Positions 1 to 8,616 of a stretch of 64,000 bases of DNA are shown here, one piece after another (within the stretch, counting starts at the first letter, position 1; each line of letters begins with the position of its first letter). The notes beneath the pieces are model-generated. The model saw nothing but the letters and a program-made list of their open reading frames with translations, was not told the origin of the DNA and did not search any database. The DNA is taken from contig CAZCNL010000011.1 of the NCBI GenBank assembly GCA_964500435.1, positions 22,582-86,581 on the forward strand. Direction: 5' to 3'. The position numbers and the translations under genes were made by a program. The stretch comes from GWF2-33-9 sp964500435 (GTDB lineage Bacteria > Bacteroidota > Ignavibacteria > Kapaibacteriales > UBA2268).

Positions 1-97
1 GTCCCGTTACAATCATAATTGAAAAGGGAAATAATTTAAGCACAGATAATTGATTTAAAGAAAAAAAGCAAGTAATCGGATTGAGATTTTATAATAT

Positions 98-1402
98 TTA
101 TACGTTGATTAATCTTGAAATTTCATTAATTAATCTTTCTTTTGTTGATTTTATATCGCCAGAATTCACAAAAATAAAGTCAGAATTAAGAAAATACTTA
201 TGTTTTCTTTCTTTAAAAAGTTCAACGGCAGTATCATAACTCGTTAATTTTGGTCGATTTTTTAATTTTGATATTCTTTCATAACTAATTTCAAGAGGAG
301 AATAAATCCAAATAACATTACCGAGTGATTTGATATATTCAATATTTTGTTCATTATCAAAAATTCCGCCACCGACCGAAATTATATGTGGATTTAAATT
401 CGATTTCATATTTTCATTTAATTCAAGCAAAATTCTTCGTTCCAAATCACGAAAATAAGTTTCGCCATAATTTGCAAAAATTTCTGATACACTCATATTC
501 ATTTTCTTTTCAATCATTTCATCGAAATCTAAAGTTACGAAATTGAATTTTTCGGCAATTTCACGTCCTAATGTTGTTTTACCAGCTCCAGAAAACCCTA
601 TTAAGACGAAATTATTTTTAATTGGCTTTTCATTTTTTTGTAGGTACTTAAATAAAGAAGAAATGTTTGGTTTAACACCTGTGAATAACTCGAAAGCCAA
701 GGAAGCTTGGTTTATCAGCCATTTTTCGCCAACAACTAATTTATATCCAAATTTTTGTTGATGATTTTTGAAAAATGAATTGTGGTAAACTGTATCAAAA
801 ATTGTTTGATTCTCATTAAACTTCAAATCAGAAAGTATTTTCGAATTGGGAGGAATTGTGGAAATAATGTAATCGAATTCACCGATAGAATTAATTACCT
901 CTTTATCAGTTAAATGTTCGATACCGAATTCATTTACAATTTTTTTTGCTTTATCTGTATTTCTATTCCAAATAAAAATTTTGGAATTTAAATTACGCAC
1001 AGCGAACACAGCCGTTTTTGCAGCAGCTCCAGCACCAAGAATGAGCACTTTTTTATTATTCAATGTAATTGCATCATCCCAAATTGTTTTCAAAATGCCG
1101 AAGTAATCAGTATTAAAACCTTTTATTTCAGTATTTGAGAATAAAATAGTATTTGCTGAATTTAAATTTACAGCTTGATAGTCTAATTTATCAACATTTT
1201 GCATTACAGAATTCTTAAAGGGACTTGTAACGTTAAATCCATTTATTTCGACGCATTTAGCTAAATCAATAGCATCGTTTACGTTATCGCATGAAATTCG
1301 GGAATAATGCAACTTGACATTGTGCTGAGAACTTAAATAATTGAATATTTCTGGACTTCGACTATGGAAAACAGGGTTACCTACTACTGCAAGTTTTAAC
1401 AT
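98..1402 (-). CDS. aroE-aroK: Fused shikimate dehydrogenase - shikimate kinase (AroE-AroK)
   Basis: A 434-residue bifunctional enzyme covering two steps of chorismate synthesis: NADPH reduction of 3-dehydroshikimate, then ATP phosphorylation of shikimate. Residues 1-250 are AroE. They show the SRSP substrate motif (14-17), NVTSPFK with the catalytic Lys63, the NTD motif (97-99), a glycine-rich NADP loop (GAGAAAK, 123-129) and Gln232. Residues 264-434 are shikimate kinase, with Walker A GFSGAGKTT (269-277), the LDFDEMI acidic motif and the GGG shikimate-binding motif (344-346). Both halves keep their key residues, so both are probably active. AroE and AroK are separate proteins in most bacteria, so the fusion is notable. 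The ATG start encodes the canonical AroE N-terminus. The gene lies downstream of groES but is separated from it by a terminator. Confidence 0.95.
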   Translation of the reverse strand: MLKLAVVGNPVFHSRSPEIFNYLSSQHNVKLHYSRISCDNVNDAIDLAKCVEINGFNVTSPFKNSVMQNVDKLDYQAVNLNSANTILFSNTEIKGFNTDYFGILKTIWDDAITLNNKKVLILGAGAAAKTAVFAVRNLNSKIFIWNRNTDKAKKIVNEFGIEHLTDKEVINSIGEFDYIISTIPPNSKILSDLKFNENQTIFDTVYHNSFFKNHQQKFGYKLVVGEKWLINQASLAFELFTGVKPNISSLFKYLQKNEKPIKNNFVLIGFSGAGKTTLGREIAEKFNFVTLDFDEMIEKKMNMSVSEIFANYGETYFRDLERRILLELNENMKSNLNPHIISVGGGIFDNEQNIEYIKSLGNVIWIYSPLEISYERISKLKNRPKLTSYDTAVELFKERKHKYFLNSDFIFVNSGDIKSTKERLINEISRLINV

Positions 1403-1424
1403 AATTTATTTTCCAATAATTTTT

Positions 1425-1490
1425 TGAAAAAAAAAACCCGAAGTTTCAAAAAAGAATAAGTTTAATCATATTTAATCGAAACTTCGGGTT
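1425..1490 (-). terminator. Rho-independent terminator after groES
   Basis: A perfect 13-bp inverted repeat (AACCCGAAGTTTC at 1435-1447 and its complement at 1478-1490) has a 30-nt loop. On the minus strand it is followed by about ten T residues (1427-1436). It sits directly downstream of groES and just before aroE-aroK on the same strand, so the latter probably has its own promoter or depends on read-through. Confidence 0.85.
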
Positions 1491-1505
1491 ATGATTTCCG
1501 TTAAA

Positions 1506-1778
1506 TTAGTCAATTAATTTTGCTAAAATATCACTAATTTGAATAATTTTGTACTCTTTGTTATTCAAAGAGATATCTTCGCCACCGTACTTTGCGAAAA
1601 GAACTGTATCGCCAACAGCAAACGATTCTTTAACTTCATCGCTTGTACCAATTTCAATAATTTTACCAACAATTGGTTTTTCTTTTGCAGTATCTGGAAT
1701 TATGATACCGCTTTCAGTTTTCTTTTGCAACTCTGTTGGTTCGACCAACACTCTGTCTCCAAATGGTTTGATTTGCAT
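1506..1778 (-). CDS. groES: Co-chaperonin GroES (Cpn10)
   Basis: A 90-residue protein with the full GroES pattern: the N-terminal KPFGDRVLV strand, the mobile loop KTESGIIIPDTA that docks on GroEL, the GKIIEIG strand, VGDTVLFAKYGG and a C-terminal YKIIQISDIL. It caps the GroEL ring during ATP-dependent folding. The length is slightly short of the usual 95-97. A strong AAGGAG ribosome site precedes the ATG. groEL is not in the window: a terminator and the shikimate gene follow instead, so the usual groESL operon is not present here. The glutaredoxin gene lies 58 bp upstream on the same strand. Confidence 0.95.
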   Translation of the reverse strand: MQIKPFGDRVLVEPTELQKKTESGIIIPDTAKEKPIVGKIIEIGTSDEVKESFAVGDTVLFAKYGGEDISLNNKEYKIIQISDILAKLID

Positions 1779-1836
1779 AACGTACTCCTTTTTTATGAAT
1801 AATACTATTTTTTGTGTTAAGTTTGAAATGTGATTG

Positions 1837-2085
1837 TTATTTTATATTTAGTAATTGATTTATTTTACTTTTATCGAAACCTATAATTGGTCGATTATTT
1901 ATTAGAATTACAGGAACTCCCGTGTTTCCGTTTGTTCTTCTTTGCATATCTTTTAATGCTGCTAAATCTTTGGAAACATCAATATCTTTGAATTTTATAT
2001 TTTTTTCTTTAAAGTATCGTTTTGCACTATTACAAAACGAACAAGTTGGAGTTGAAAAAATTATAACCTTTGCTGTTTGTTCCAT
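1837..2085 (-). CDS. Glutaredoxin family protein
   Basis: An 82-residue thioredoxin-fold protein. It has the redox motif CSFC (residues 16-19) after the first strand (KVIIFSTPT) and the cis-proline motif GVPVILIN, followed by GFDKSKI where glutaredoxins bind the partner thiol. The closest families are the short glutaredoxins of the YruB/NrdH type, which reduce ribonucleotide reductase or other protein disulfides. Which donor it uses cannot be read from the sequence. It is 58 bp upstream of groES on the same strand. Confidence 0.85.
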   Translation of the reverse strand: MEQTAKVIIFSTPTCSFCNSAKRYFKEKNIKFKDIDVSKDLAALKDMQRRTNGNTGVPVILINNRPIIGFDKSKINQLLNIK

Positions 2086-2169
2086 AGATATTAATTATTA
2101 ATTCTTGATATTTAAAAATTATTCATTGCTTAAAACGTTTGTTACTTAAATTTATTATATATTTTTATT

Positions 2170-2475
2170 ATGGGAAAAAGACTCCAATTTATTATTGAGG
2201 ATAAATATTTTAATCTGCTCTCTTCGAAATTCAAAGTCCTTTCTGAAGAATCGAGATTGAAAATATTACAAATTTTACAATTTGGCGAAAAATCTGTAAG
2301 TGATATTGTTCAAGAAAGTGGATTTTTACAAGCAAATGTTTCCAAACAACTTAATTTACTTCAAAAAGTTGGAATTGTCGATTTTCGCACTGAAGGCAAA
2401 CAACACATTTACAAAATTATTGATAAACAAGTTCTGAAAATTTGCAAAGTAATTTGTGAAAGTCATAAAGCATAG
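2170..2475 (+). CDS. ArsR-family winged-helix transcriptional regulator
   Basis: A 101-residue protein with an ArsR-type helix-turn-helix: the segment SEESRLKILQIL leads into KSVSDIVQESGFLQANVSKQLNLLQKVG, and the wing follows at FRTEGKQHIYKI. The metal-binding ELCVCDL motif of the arsenic and cadmium sensors is absent. The only cysteines (near 92 and 96) are in the C-terminal helix, so a metal-sensing role is possible but unproven. The stop codon lies 5 bp before plsC, suggesting co-transcription with plsC and agmatinase. Target unknown. Confidence 0.85.
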   Translation: MGKRLQFIIEDKYFNLLSSKFKVLSEESRLKILQILQFGEKSVSDIVQESGFLQANVSKQLNLLQKVGIVDFRTEGKQHIYKIIDKQVLKICKVICESHKA

Positions 2476-2480
2476 AGAAA

Positions 2481-3191
2481 ATGAAGCGAATTAAATTTTA
2501 TTACCAAACATTGCTTATTATTCTTTCAGTATTGAAACACGGAATAAAATCATTATTACAAAGTAAGTCAATTAAATTTTACAAAATACCACCGCAATTC
2601 GGCAACTCTATTCTCAACATCGCAAAAATTAAGCCGAATATAATTGGAATGGAAAATGTGGATTTGGACGAAAATTACGTCTTTGTTGCTAATCACACAA
2701 GTTTATTTGATATTCCAATTTTACAAGCTAAAATACCCGTCAATTTTCGAATAATATATAAAAAAGAATTAGAAAAAATTCCTTTTTTTGGACTTGTTTT
2801 GAAAAAAAGCCCATATATTTCAATTATTCGAGAGGAATCAAAAAATGCAATGGAGAGCATAAATCAAGCAATTCAATCAATTAAAACAGGAACATCTGTT
2901 GTAATTTTCCCCGAAGGCACTCGCTCGAAAGATGGAAAATTGCAAGAATTCAAAAGAGGCGCTTTCTTACTTGCCGCTCGTGCGGGAAAGCCAATTATCC
3001 CTATAACGATTATCGGCACTGATAAAATTTTACCAAAAGGAAAATTAGAGTTTAATTCTGGAGAAATAACCGTTATTTTCGACAAACCTATACCAGTTAA
3101 TCAAGAAATTTCAAGAAAAGAAGAAAAGGAATTAATTTCAAAAATTTTTAATATTATGAGCGAAAATTTAAATAAATATCGAAATAACTAA
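2481..3191 (+). CDS. plsC: 1-acyl-sn-glycerol-3-phosphate acyltransferase
   Basis: A 236-residue membrane-associated acyltransferase that makes phosphatidic acid from lysophosphatidic acid. It has the catalytic NHTSLFD box (HX4D), the FPEGTRSKDGK glycerol-phosphate-binding block and the following FKRGAFLLAARAGKPIIPI block typical of PlsC. A hydrophobic N-terminal segment (YQTLLIILSVL) probably anchors it to the inner membrane. The gene starts 5 bp after the ArsR gene, and agmatinase follows 10 bp later. Confidence 0.92.
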   Translation: MKRIKFYYQTLLIILSVLKHGIKSLLQSKSIKFYKIPPQFGNSILNIAKIKPNIIGMENVDLDENYVFVANHTSLFDIPILQAKIPVNFRIIYKKELEKIPFFGLVLKKSPYISIIREESKNAMESINQAIQSIKTGTSVVIFPEGTRSKDGKLQEFKRGAFLLAARAGKPIIPITIIGTDKILPKGKLEFNSGEITVIFDKPIPVNQEISRKEEKELISKIFNIMSENLNKYRNN

Positions 3192-3201
3192 AAGGAAAAT
3201 T

Positions 3202-4110
3202 ATGTACAAAGTATTAGATGAAAAATACAATTTCCTCGCAATTCCCGAAAATGTATCAAATTTAGATTCTTCAAAAATCGTTATTGTATCAGCACCTTAT
3301 GAGCACACAGTAAGCTATGGAGGTGGTACACAAAATGGTCCTAAAGGCATCATTGATGCTTCAGCTTTTGTCGAATTTTACGATGATGAATTTGACAAAG
3401 AATTGTGTTTCGAAAAAGGAATTGCAACTCTTGAACCTATTGATTTCTGGAAAAAAGTTGACGCTGAGGCTTTAGATTTAATTTATAAACAAGTTAAAGA
3501 TATGCTCAATTATAATAAATTCGTTGTTACTCTTGGTGGAGAACATACAATTTCTTCAGCACCAATCAAAGCTCACTTTGAAAAATACCCAAATATGAGC
3601 ATACTTCAATTTGACGCACATTCTGATTTACGAGAATCATACGAAGATTCAATTTTTTCTCACGCTTCAGTAATGGCAAGAGTTTGCGAGTTTTTCCCTA
3701 ATAATAATATCACACAAGTTGGGATTCGTGCCCAATGCATAGAAGAATCACGTTTTATCAAAGAAAATAAAATAAACACATTTTATGCTTCTGGAATAAG
3801 AACAAATAAATATGGGACTAATTGGAAAGAAACACTTGTTAATACTTTAAATCAAGAAGTATATATCACTTTCGATGTAGATGCATTTGACCCTTCGATA
3901 ATGCCATCAACAGGCACTCCGGAGCCTGAAGGTTTACTATACGCCGAAGTCTTGGAAATTTTCAGATTAATCAGAAAATCTGGTCGTAAAATTATCGGTT
4001 TTGATGTTGTTGAATTAGCACCCATTCCTGCTCTTTCACATCCTGATTTAACTACAGCTCGTTTAGTTTATAAATTGCTTAACTATGCTTTTTACGATGT
4101 TAAAATATAA
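3202..4110 (+). CDS. speB: Agmatinase (ureohydrolase)
   Basis: A 302-residue enzyme of the arginase/agmatinase/formiminoglutamase family. Agmatinase hydrolyses agmatine to putrescine and urea. The binuclear manganese site is complete: GGEHTIS, DAHSDLR, the FSHASV segment and FDVDAFDPS are all present, followed by GTPEPEGL. The length fits agmatinase. Arginase or formimidoylglutamase activity cannot be excluded from motifs alone. It closes a tight plus-strand run with the ArsR regulator and plsC. A good AAGGAAA ribosome site precedes the ATG. Confidence 0.85.
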   Translation: MYKVLDEKYNFLAIPENVSNLDSSKIVIVSAPYEHTVSYGGGTQNGPKGIIDASAFVEFYDDEFDKELCFEKGIATLEPIDFWKKVDAEALDLIYKQVKDMLNYNKFVVTLGGEHTISSAPIKAHFEKYPNMSILQFDAHSDLRESYEDSIFSHASVMARVCEFFPNNNITQVGIRAQCIEESRFIKENKINTFYASGIRTNKYGTNWKETLVNTLNQEVYITFDVDAFDPSIMPSTGTPEPEGLLYAEVLEIFRLIRKSGRKIIGFDVVELAPIPALSHPDLTTARLVYKLLNYAFYDVKI

Positions 4111-4173
4111 AACAATATTAACAGGCTATTTTATAAGCTTGTTGTAAAATGAATTTAATCAAATAATAAATTG

Positions 4174-4181
4174 TAATTTTG
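4174..4181 (+). promoter_or_regulatory. Candidate promoter -7 box for lepA
   Basis: TAATTTTG matches the Bacteroidota -7 consensus TAnnTTTG and lies 30 bp before the lepA start. No clear -33 TTTG is seen at the expected distance, so this is a weak call. Confidence 0.35.
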
Positions 4182-4211
4182 TATTTTGGAAATTTGAAAA
4201 ATTGGAATTAG

Positions 4212-6017
4212 ATGCAAAACTATAGGAATTTTGGGATAATTGCACATATCGACCACGGAAAATCCACATTAGCAGACAGATTATTGGAAAAAACAGGCAC
4301 AGTTACACAAAGAGAAATGATTTATAATCAAATTCTCGACGATAATCCATTAGAGCAAGAACGTGGAATAACAATCAAGCTTCACGCAATTCAAATGAAT
4401 TATAAAGCCAAAGATGGCAATGAATATGTTTTAAATTTAATTGATACTCCAGGACATGTTGACTTTACTTACGAAGTGTCAAGGTCACTTGCTGCTTGCG
4501 AAGGAGCAATTTTAGTAGTGGATGCTACTCAAGGAATAGAAGCACAAACAATTAGCAACTTATATTTAGCTTTGGATCATAACCTTGAAATTATTCCAAT
4601 TATAAATAAAATCGATTTACCAAGTGCAGTAACAAATATTGATAAAGTAAAACACGAAATTATCGATTTACTCGGTTGCAAGGAAGAAGAAATACTTTTA
4701 GCTTCAGCAAAAGCAGGGATAGGAATCGAAGAAATTCTCGAAGCAATTGTCAATCGAATTCCTCCACCAAAAGGTTCACCAAATGCCCCATTAAGAGCAT
4801 TGATATATGATTCTATTTTCGATGATTATCGTGGCGTTATTGTAAATTTAAGAGTATTCGATGGCGAAATCCGAGACGGTGATAAAATTTTATTCATGGC
4901 AACTGGGCAAACTTATGAAGTCGAAGAAGTTGGAATACTAAAAATGAAACGACAACGCACTAAGTTGTTATCTGCTGGTGACGTTGGTTACTTAATTCCT
5001 AATATTCGAACCTTAAGTGATACAAAAGTCGGTGATACAATCACTCACTTTAGAAATCCCTGCGAAAAGCCGATTGAAGGCTTTAAAGAAGTTAAACCAA
5101 TGGTATTCAGTGGATTTTATCCAGTCGATGCAAATGATTTCGAGTCTTTACGTGAAGCTTTAGCAAAATTATCTTTAAACGATTCAGCAATATTTTACGA
5201 ACCTGAAACATCTTCTGCACTTGGCTATGGGTTCCGTTGCGGCTTCTTAGGTCTTTTACATCTTGAAATAGTTCAAGAAAGGTTGGAACGTGAATTCAAT
5301 CAAAATTTAGTTACTACTGTTCCAAACGTTAGATATAAAATTATCAAAACTAATGGTGAAATAGATTATATTGATAGTCCTGCACAATTGCCCGACCCGG
5401 TTAAAATACAAGAAATCCAAGAACCATACATTCGTGCACAGATTATTTTGCCCGATGAATACATTGGAAACATAATGAAACTTTGTATGGAAAGACGTGG
5501 AACACTCGTTTCTACTACCTATTTATCCGCAAAAAGAGTTGATTTAACTTGGGATTTGCCATTAGCAGAAGTTGTATATGATTTTTATGACAAATTAAAA
5601 TCATTTACCAGAGGCTATGCTTCAATGGATTATGAGTTCTTAGATTATATCGCTGGAGATTTAGTAAAACTCGATATATTATTAAACGGCGAACCGGTTG
5701 ATGCTTTATCAACAATTGTGCATCGTTCGAAATCTTTTGAATGGGGCAAAAAGTTAACAACAAAGTTAAAAGACTTAATACCTCGGCAACTTTTCGAAAT
5801 CGCTATACAAGCCGCTATTGGAAACAAAGTAATTGCACGTACAAATGTCAAAGCAATGCGTAAAAATGTAACTGCTAAATGTTACGGTGGCGATATTTCA
5901 CGTAAAAGAAAGTTACTCGAAAAGCAAAAAGAAGGGAAAAAACGTATGAAACAGATTGGCAGCGTTGAAATTCCTCAAGAAGCTTTTCTTGCTGTTTTAA
6001 GTATTGATAAAGATTAA
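4212..6017 (+). CDS. lepA: Elongation factor 4 (LepA)
   Basis: A 601-residue translational GTPase that binds ribosomes and affects translocation and assembly. The N-terminus has the G1 motif AHIDHGKST, the G2 region ERGITIK, G3 DTPGHVD and G4 NKIDLP. The rest follows the LepA order: the GYGFRCGFLGLLHLEI domain and the LepA-specific C-terminal domain with VRTNVKAMRKNVTAKCYGGDISRKRKLL-like conserved lysine and arginine residues. The length is normal (about 600). Signal peptidase I follows 100 bp later, the classical lepA-lepB order known from E. coli. Confidence 0.98.
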   Translation: MQNYRNFGIIAHIDHGKSTLADRLLEKTGTVTQREMIYNQILDDNPLEQERGITIKLHAIQMNYKAKDGNEYVLNLIDTPGHVDFTYEVSRSLAACEGAILVVDATQGIEAQTISNLYLALDHNLEIIPIINKIDLPSAVTNIDKVKHEIIDLLGCKEEEILLASAKAGIGIEEILEAIVNRIPPPKGSPNAPLRALIYDSIFDDYRGVIVNLRVFDGEIRDGDKILFMATGQTYEVEEVGILKMKRQRTKLLSAGDVGYLIPNIRTLSDTKVGDTITHFRNPCEKPIEGFKEVKPMVFSGFYPVDANDFESLREALAKLSLNDSAIFYEPETSSALGYGFRCGFLGLLHLEIVQERLEREFNQNLVTTVPNVRYKIIKTNGEIDYIDSPAQLPDPVKIQEIQEPYIRAQIILPDEYIGNIMKLCMERRGTLVSTTYLSAKRVDLTWDLPLAEVVYDFYDKLKSFTRGYASMDYEFLDYIAGDLVKLDILLNGEPVDALSTIVHRSKSFEWGKKLTTKLKDLIPRQLFEIAIQAAIGNKVIARTNVKAMRKNVTAKCYGGDISRKRKLLEKQKEGKKRMKQIGSVEIPQEAFLAVLSIDKD

Positions 6018-6117
6018 TTTTTCACAATGAAAAATAATAAAATAATAAATTAATTGATAAATAAATTAATTTTAATTAAATACGTCTTTTTTAAAACTCT
6101 TATTTCGAGGCATTTTG

Positions 6118-7032
6118 ATGGGAATTGACTTCAAAAATTTATTTAAAAAGAAAAAAGTAGCAAAAAAGAAACCCGAAACAACAGCTGAAAAATTTATTTC
6201 ATGGGTCAAAACAATTATTTGGGCAATCATTGTAGTAATGATAATTAATGGATTAGCACTTGCTTCTTTTGTTGTACCAACTGGTTCAATGGAAAATACA
6301 GTAATGACAGGTGATTTCCTTTTTGTCAACAAATTTATATACGGACCTACAACCCCGCAAGTTATTCCATTTTTCAATATACCTTTGCCATTTTACAAAT
6401 TCCCTGCCCCAAAAGACCCCGAAAAAGGAGATGTAATTGTATTTATTTTCCCAGGTTACAGAGATGAAGTCAAATCATCAGAGTTCCAATATTATTTGAA
6501 AAGATGTGTAGCAACCGCAGGTGATACATTACAAATTATCAATAATATTATCTACGTAAACGGAAAACGTTTACCAATCCCTGAACACGCTGTGATTGAC
6601 TCATCAAATTACGAAGATCCTTCAGATAAATTTAGAACTTTTCCTCCTGGCTTAGGCTTCAATAGAAATAACTATGGACCTTTAGTAATCCCGAAAAAAG
6701 GCGATGTAATAAATTTAAACCAAGATAATTATCGTCAATGGGCAACCTTTATTGCTCGTGAGGGACATTCAATCGATAATACTGGTAGCGTCATTACAAT
6801 TGATGGAAATCCATCATCAAAATATACAGTGGAACGTAATTATTGCTTTGGTATGGGTGATAATCGTGACCATAGCCTTGATAGCAGGTATTGGGGTTTT
6901 ATCCCCTACGATAATGTCGTTGGCACTCCAATGATTGTTTATTGGTCTTGGGATACAAACTTGCCAATCACTCATTTAGCAGATAAATTATCTTCCATAA
7001 GATTTAGCAGGATTGGAAAAATAATTCATTAA
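6118..7032 (+). CDS. lepB: Signal peptidase I
   Basis: A 304-residue type I signal peptidase that cleaves Sec signal peptides at the outer face of the inner membrane. A lysine-rich cytoplasmic start is followed by one membrane helix (IIWAIIVVMIINGLALASFVV). The catalytic Ser is in PTGSMENT, the general-base Lys is in YYLKRCVATAGD, and GDNRDHSLDSRYWGFIP is the family signature box. The start is set at ATG 6118, with GAGG 7 bases upstream, rather than the TTG one codon earlier. A middle insertion (about 140-215) is longer than in E. coli-like short forms. It lies behind lepA as in many bacteria. Confidence 0.96.
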   Translation: MGIDFKNLFKKKKVAKKKPETTAEKFISWVKTIIWAIIVVMIINGLALASFVVPTGSMENTVMTGDFLFVNKFIYGPTTPQVIPFFNIPLPFYKFPAPKDPEKGDVIVFIFPGYRDEVKSSEFQYYLKRCVATAGDTLQIINNIIYVNGKRLPIPEHAVIDSSNYEDPSDKFRTFPPGLGFNRNNYGPLVIPKKGDVINLNQDNYRQWATFIAREGHSIDNTGSVITIDGNPSSKYTVERNYCFGMGDNRDHSLDSRYWGFIPYDNVVGTPMIVYWSWDTNLPITHLADKLSSIRFSRIGKIIH

Positions 7033-7046
7033 TTTTTTATTAAAAT

Positions 7047-7634
7047 ATGATGTATTTTAAGAATTTATTATTTTTAATAATATTTATTATTTCTTTTATT
7101 TTATTTTCTTGCGAAAAAAATCAAAAAAATGAGCCACAAGAGGTAATGACCATTAAAGTTCCCTCTTTGGATTATGGAAATAAAAATAGTAATTTTTTAC
7201 CTAAAGATACCTCGATAAAAATTAAGAATTCCGAAATTAACAATTTAGTTAAAAACGATTCATTAGCAGTTTCAAAAACAAAAAATCAAATCTTAAAAGA
7301 ACTTTTAAGAAAAAAAAATTTAAACACTCGAATAGAAAAAATATCCTCAAGTATATGCGATTTAAATTATGATGGCAAAAATGATATTATAATTTTTTAC
7401 AAAATATATACAACAAAAGACACATCTCTTGCAATGAACTTCTTTATCGATAAAAATCATGTTCTTGTTAATGTACTCGAATATCCCCTCCCAGATGCAG
7501 CAATAAGTATCAAAGATATCTTGTTTTATAAAGATAGTACATTTGAAGTACGTTATTATTCTTCGCCTAAGAATTCAATAGAAAAACTCATTTTTAAATA
7601 TGAAAATGAATTTAACTTCAAACGAATAAATTAG
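7047..7634 (+). CDS. Hypothetical lipoprotein
   Basis: A 195-residue protein with a lipoprotein signal peptide: a hydrophobic stretch ends in ILFSC, with the lipidated Cys at about residue 22. The mature part is rich in Lys, Asn and Ser. I recognise no domain. The segment CDLNYDGKNDIIIFY resembles the Asp-rich calcium-binding FG-GAP/EF-hand-like loop seen in extracellular proteins, but it is a single copy. It lies 14 bp after lepB and may be co-transcribed. Confidence 0.7.
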   Translation: MMYFKNLLFLIIFIISFILFSCEKNQKNEPQEVMTIKVPSLDYGNKNSNFLPKDTSIKIKNSEINNLVKNDSLAVSKTKNQILKELLRKKNLNTRIEKISSSICDLNYDGKNDIIIFYKIYTTKDTSLAMNFFIDKNHVLVNVLEYPLPDAAISIKDILFYKDSTFEVRYYSSPKNSIEKLIFKYENEFNFKRIN

Positions 7635-7738
7635 TTGCAACTAAAAATTAATTCTATTTAAATAAAAGAAATTACATCAATATTTCTTAATTTGCATATT
7701 ATTAAAAAACAATTTCTTAAAGAAACATTTACAAAGAT

Positions 7739-8605
7739 ATGAATAAAATAATTGAAGCTCGATTTTTAAGTCCAAATGTAAAGTTGTTCAAAATCGAAGC
7801 AAAGAAAATTGCTGAAAAACGCAAAGCAGGACAATTTATTATGCTTCGAGTTACAGAAACAGGCGAAAGAATTCCATTGACCATCGCAGATTCTGATGCA
7901 GAACAAGGTTGGATTACAATAATCGCACAAGGTATTGGCAAAACAACAAAAATGTTAAACTTGCTTGAAGCTGGCGATTATATTCACGATGTTGTTGGTC
8001 CACTTGGCAAACCATCCCATATCGAAAATTTCGGGACAGCAGTTAGTATCGGCGGTGGCGTCGGTACTGCCATTGCTTATCCTATCGCTAAAGCATTAAA
8101 AGAAAAAGGAAATTATGTAATTAGTATCGCTGGTGGTCGAAGCAAAGAGTATGTAATTTTGGAAGAAGAATTAAAGCAATGCAGTGACGAAGTTTATCCA
8201 ACAACCGATGATGGAAGTTACGGTTTCCACGGATTTGTTACAGATAAATTAAAAGAATTAATTGATTCTGGTCGAAAAATTGATTTCGTACTTGCAATTG
8301 GACCAGTTCCAATGATGGAAGCAGTTGCAAATTTAACGAAACCATACGGAATTAAAACTGTCGTTAGTTTGAATTCGATAATGATTGACGGAACTGGAAT
8401 GTGCGGTGGTTGCCGTGCAATTGTTAATGGTGAAACAGTATTCGTTTGCGTCGATGGACCAGAATTCGATGCACATCAAGTCAACTTCAAAGTCTTAAAG
8501 AACAGAAATAATACTTATGTAGATAAAGAAAGAGAGGCACTTCATGATTTTGAATGCCACTTAGACCAAGCATTTAATAAATTAATTAAGCATCAGGAAG
8601 CATAA
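7739..8605 (+). CDS. nfnA: NfnA-like ferredoxin-NADP oxidoreductase, small subunit
   Basis: A 288-residue flavoprotein with an FAD domain (the ERIPLTIAD flavin motif) and an NAD(P) domain (GGGVGTAIAYPIAKAL). A C-terminal iron-sulfur loop has Cys222, Cys225 and Cys237 with an Asp four residues before Met221. In Nfn and sulfide-dehydrogenase proteins one Asp and three Cys bind a [2Fe-2S] cluster in just this place. With the next gene it should form the NfnAB complex, which couples NADH, NADPH and ferredoxin by flavin-based electron bifurcation. The related SudAB sulfide dehydrogenase is the alternative. The large-subunit gene starts 11 bp downstream. Confidence 0.88.
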   Translation: MNKIIEARFLSPNVKLFKIEAKKIAEKRKAGQFIMLRVTETGERIPLTIADSDAEQGWITIIAQGIGKTTKMLNLLEAGDYIHDVVGPLGKPSHIENFGTAVSIGGGVGTAIAYPIAKALKEKGNYVISIAGGRSKEYVILEEELKQCSDEVYPTTDDGSYGFHGFVTDKLKELIDSGRKIDFVLAIGPVPMMEAVANLTKPYGIKTVVSLNSIMIDGTGMCGGCRAIVNGETVFVCVDGPEFDAHQVNFKVLKNRNNTYVDKEREALHDFECHLDQAFNKLIKHQEA

Positions 8606-8616
8606 GGAGAATAAAA

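Noticed and set aside
4114..4150. Imperfect AACAGGCT/AGCTTGTT hairpin after the agmatinase gene
   Set aside because: Contains a wobble pair, an 8-nt loop and no T run; too weak to call.
7631..7644. 14-bp palindrome TTAGTTGCAACTAA over the stop of the lipoprotein gene
   Set aside because: Too short to stand out in AT-rich DNA and not followed by a T run; not called a terminator or operator.
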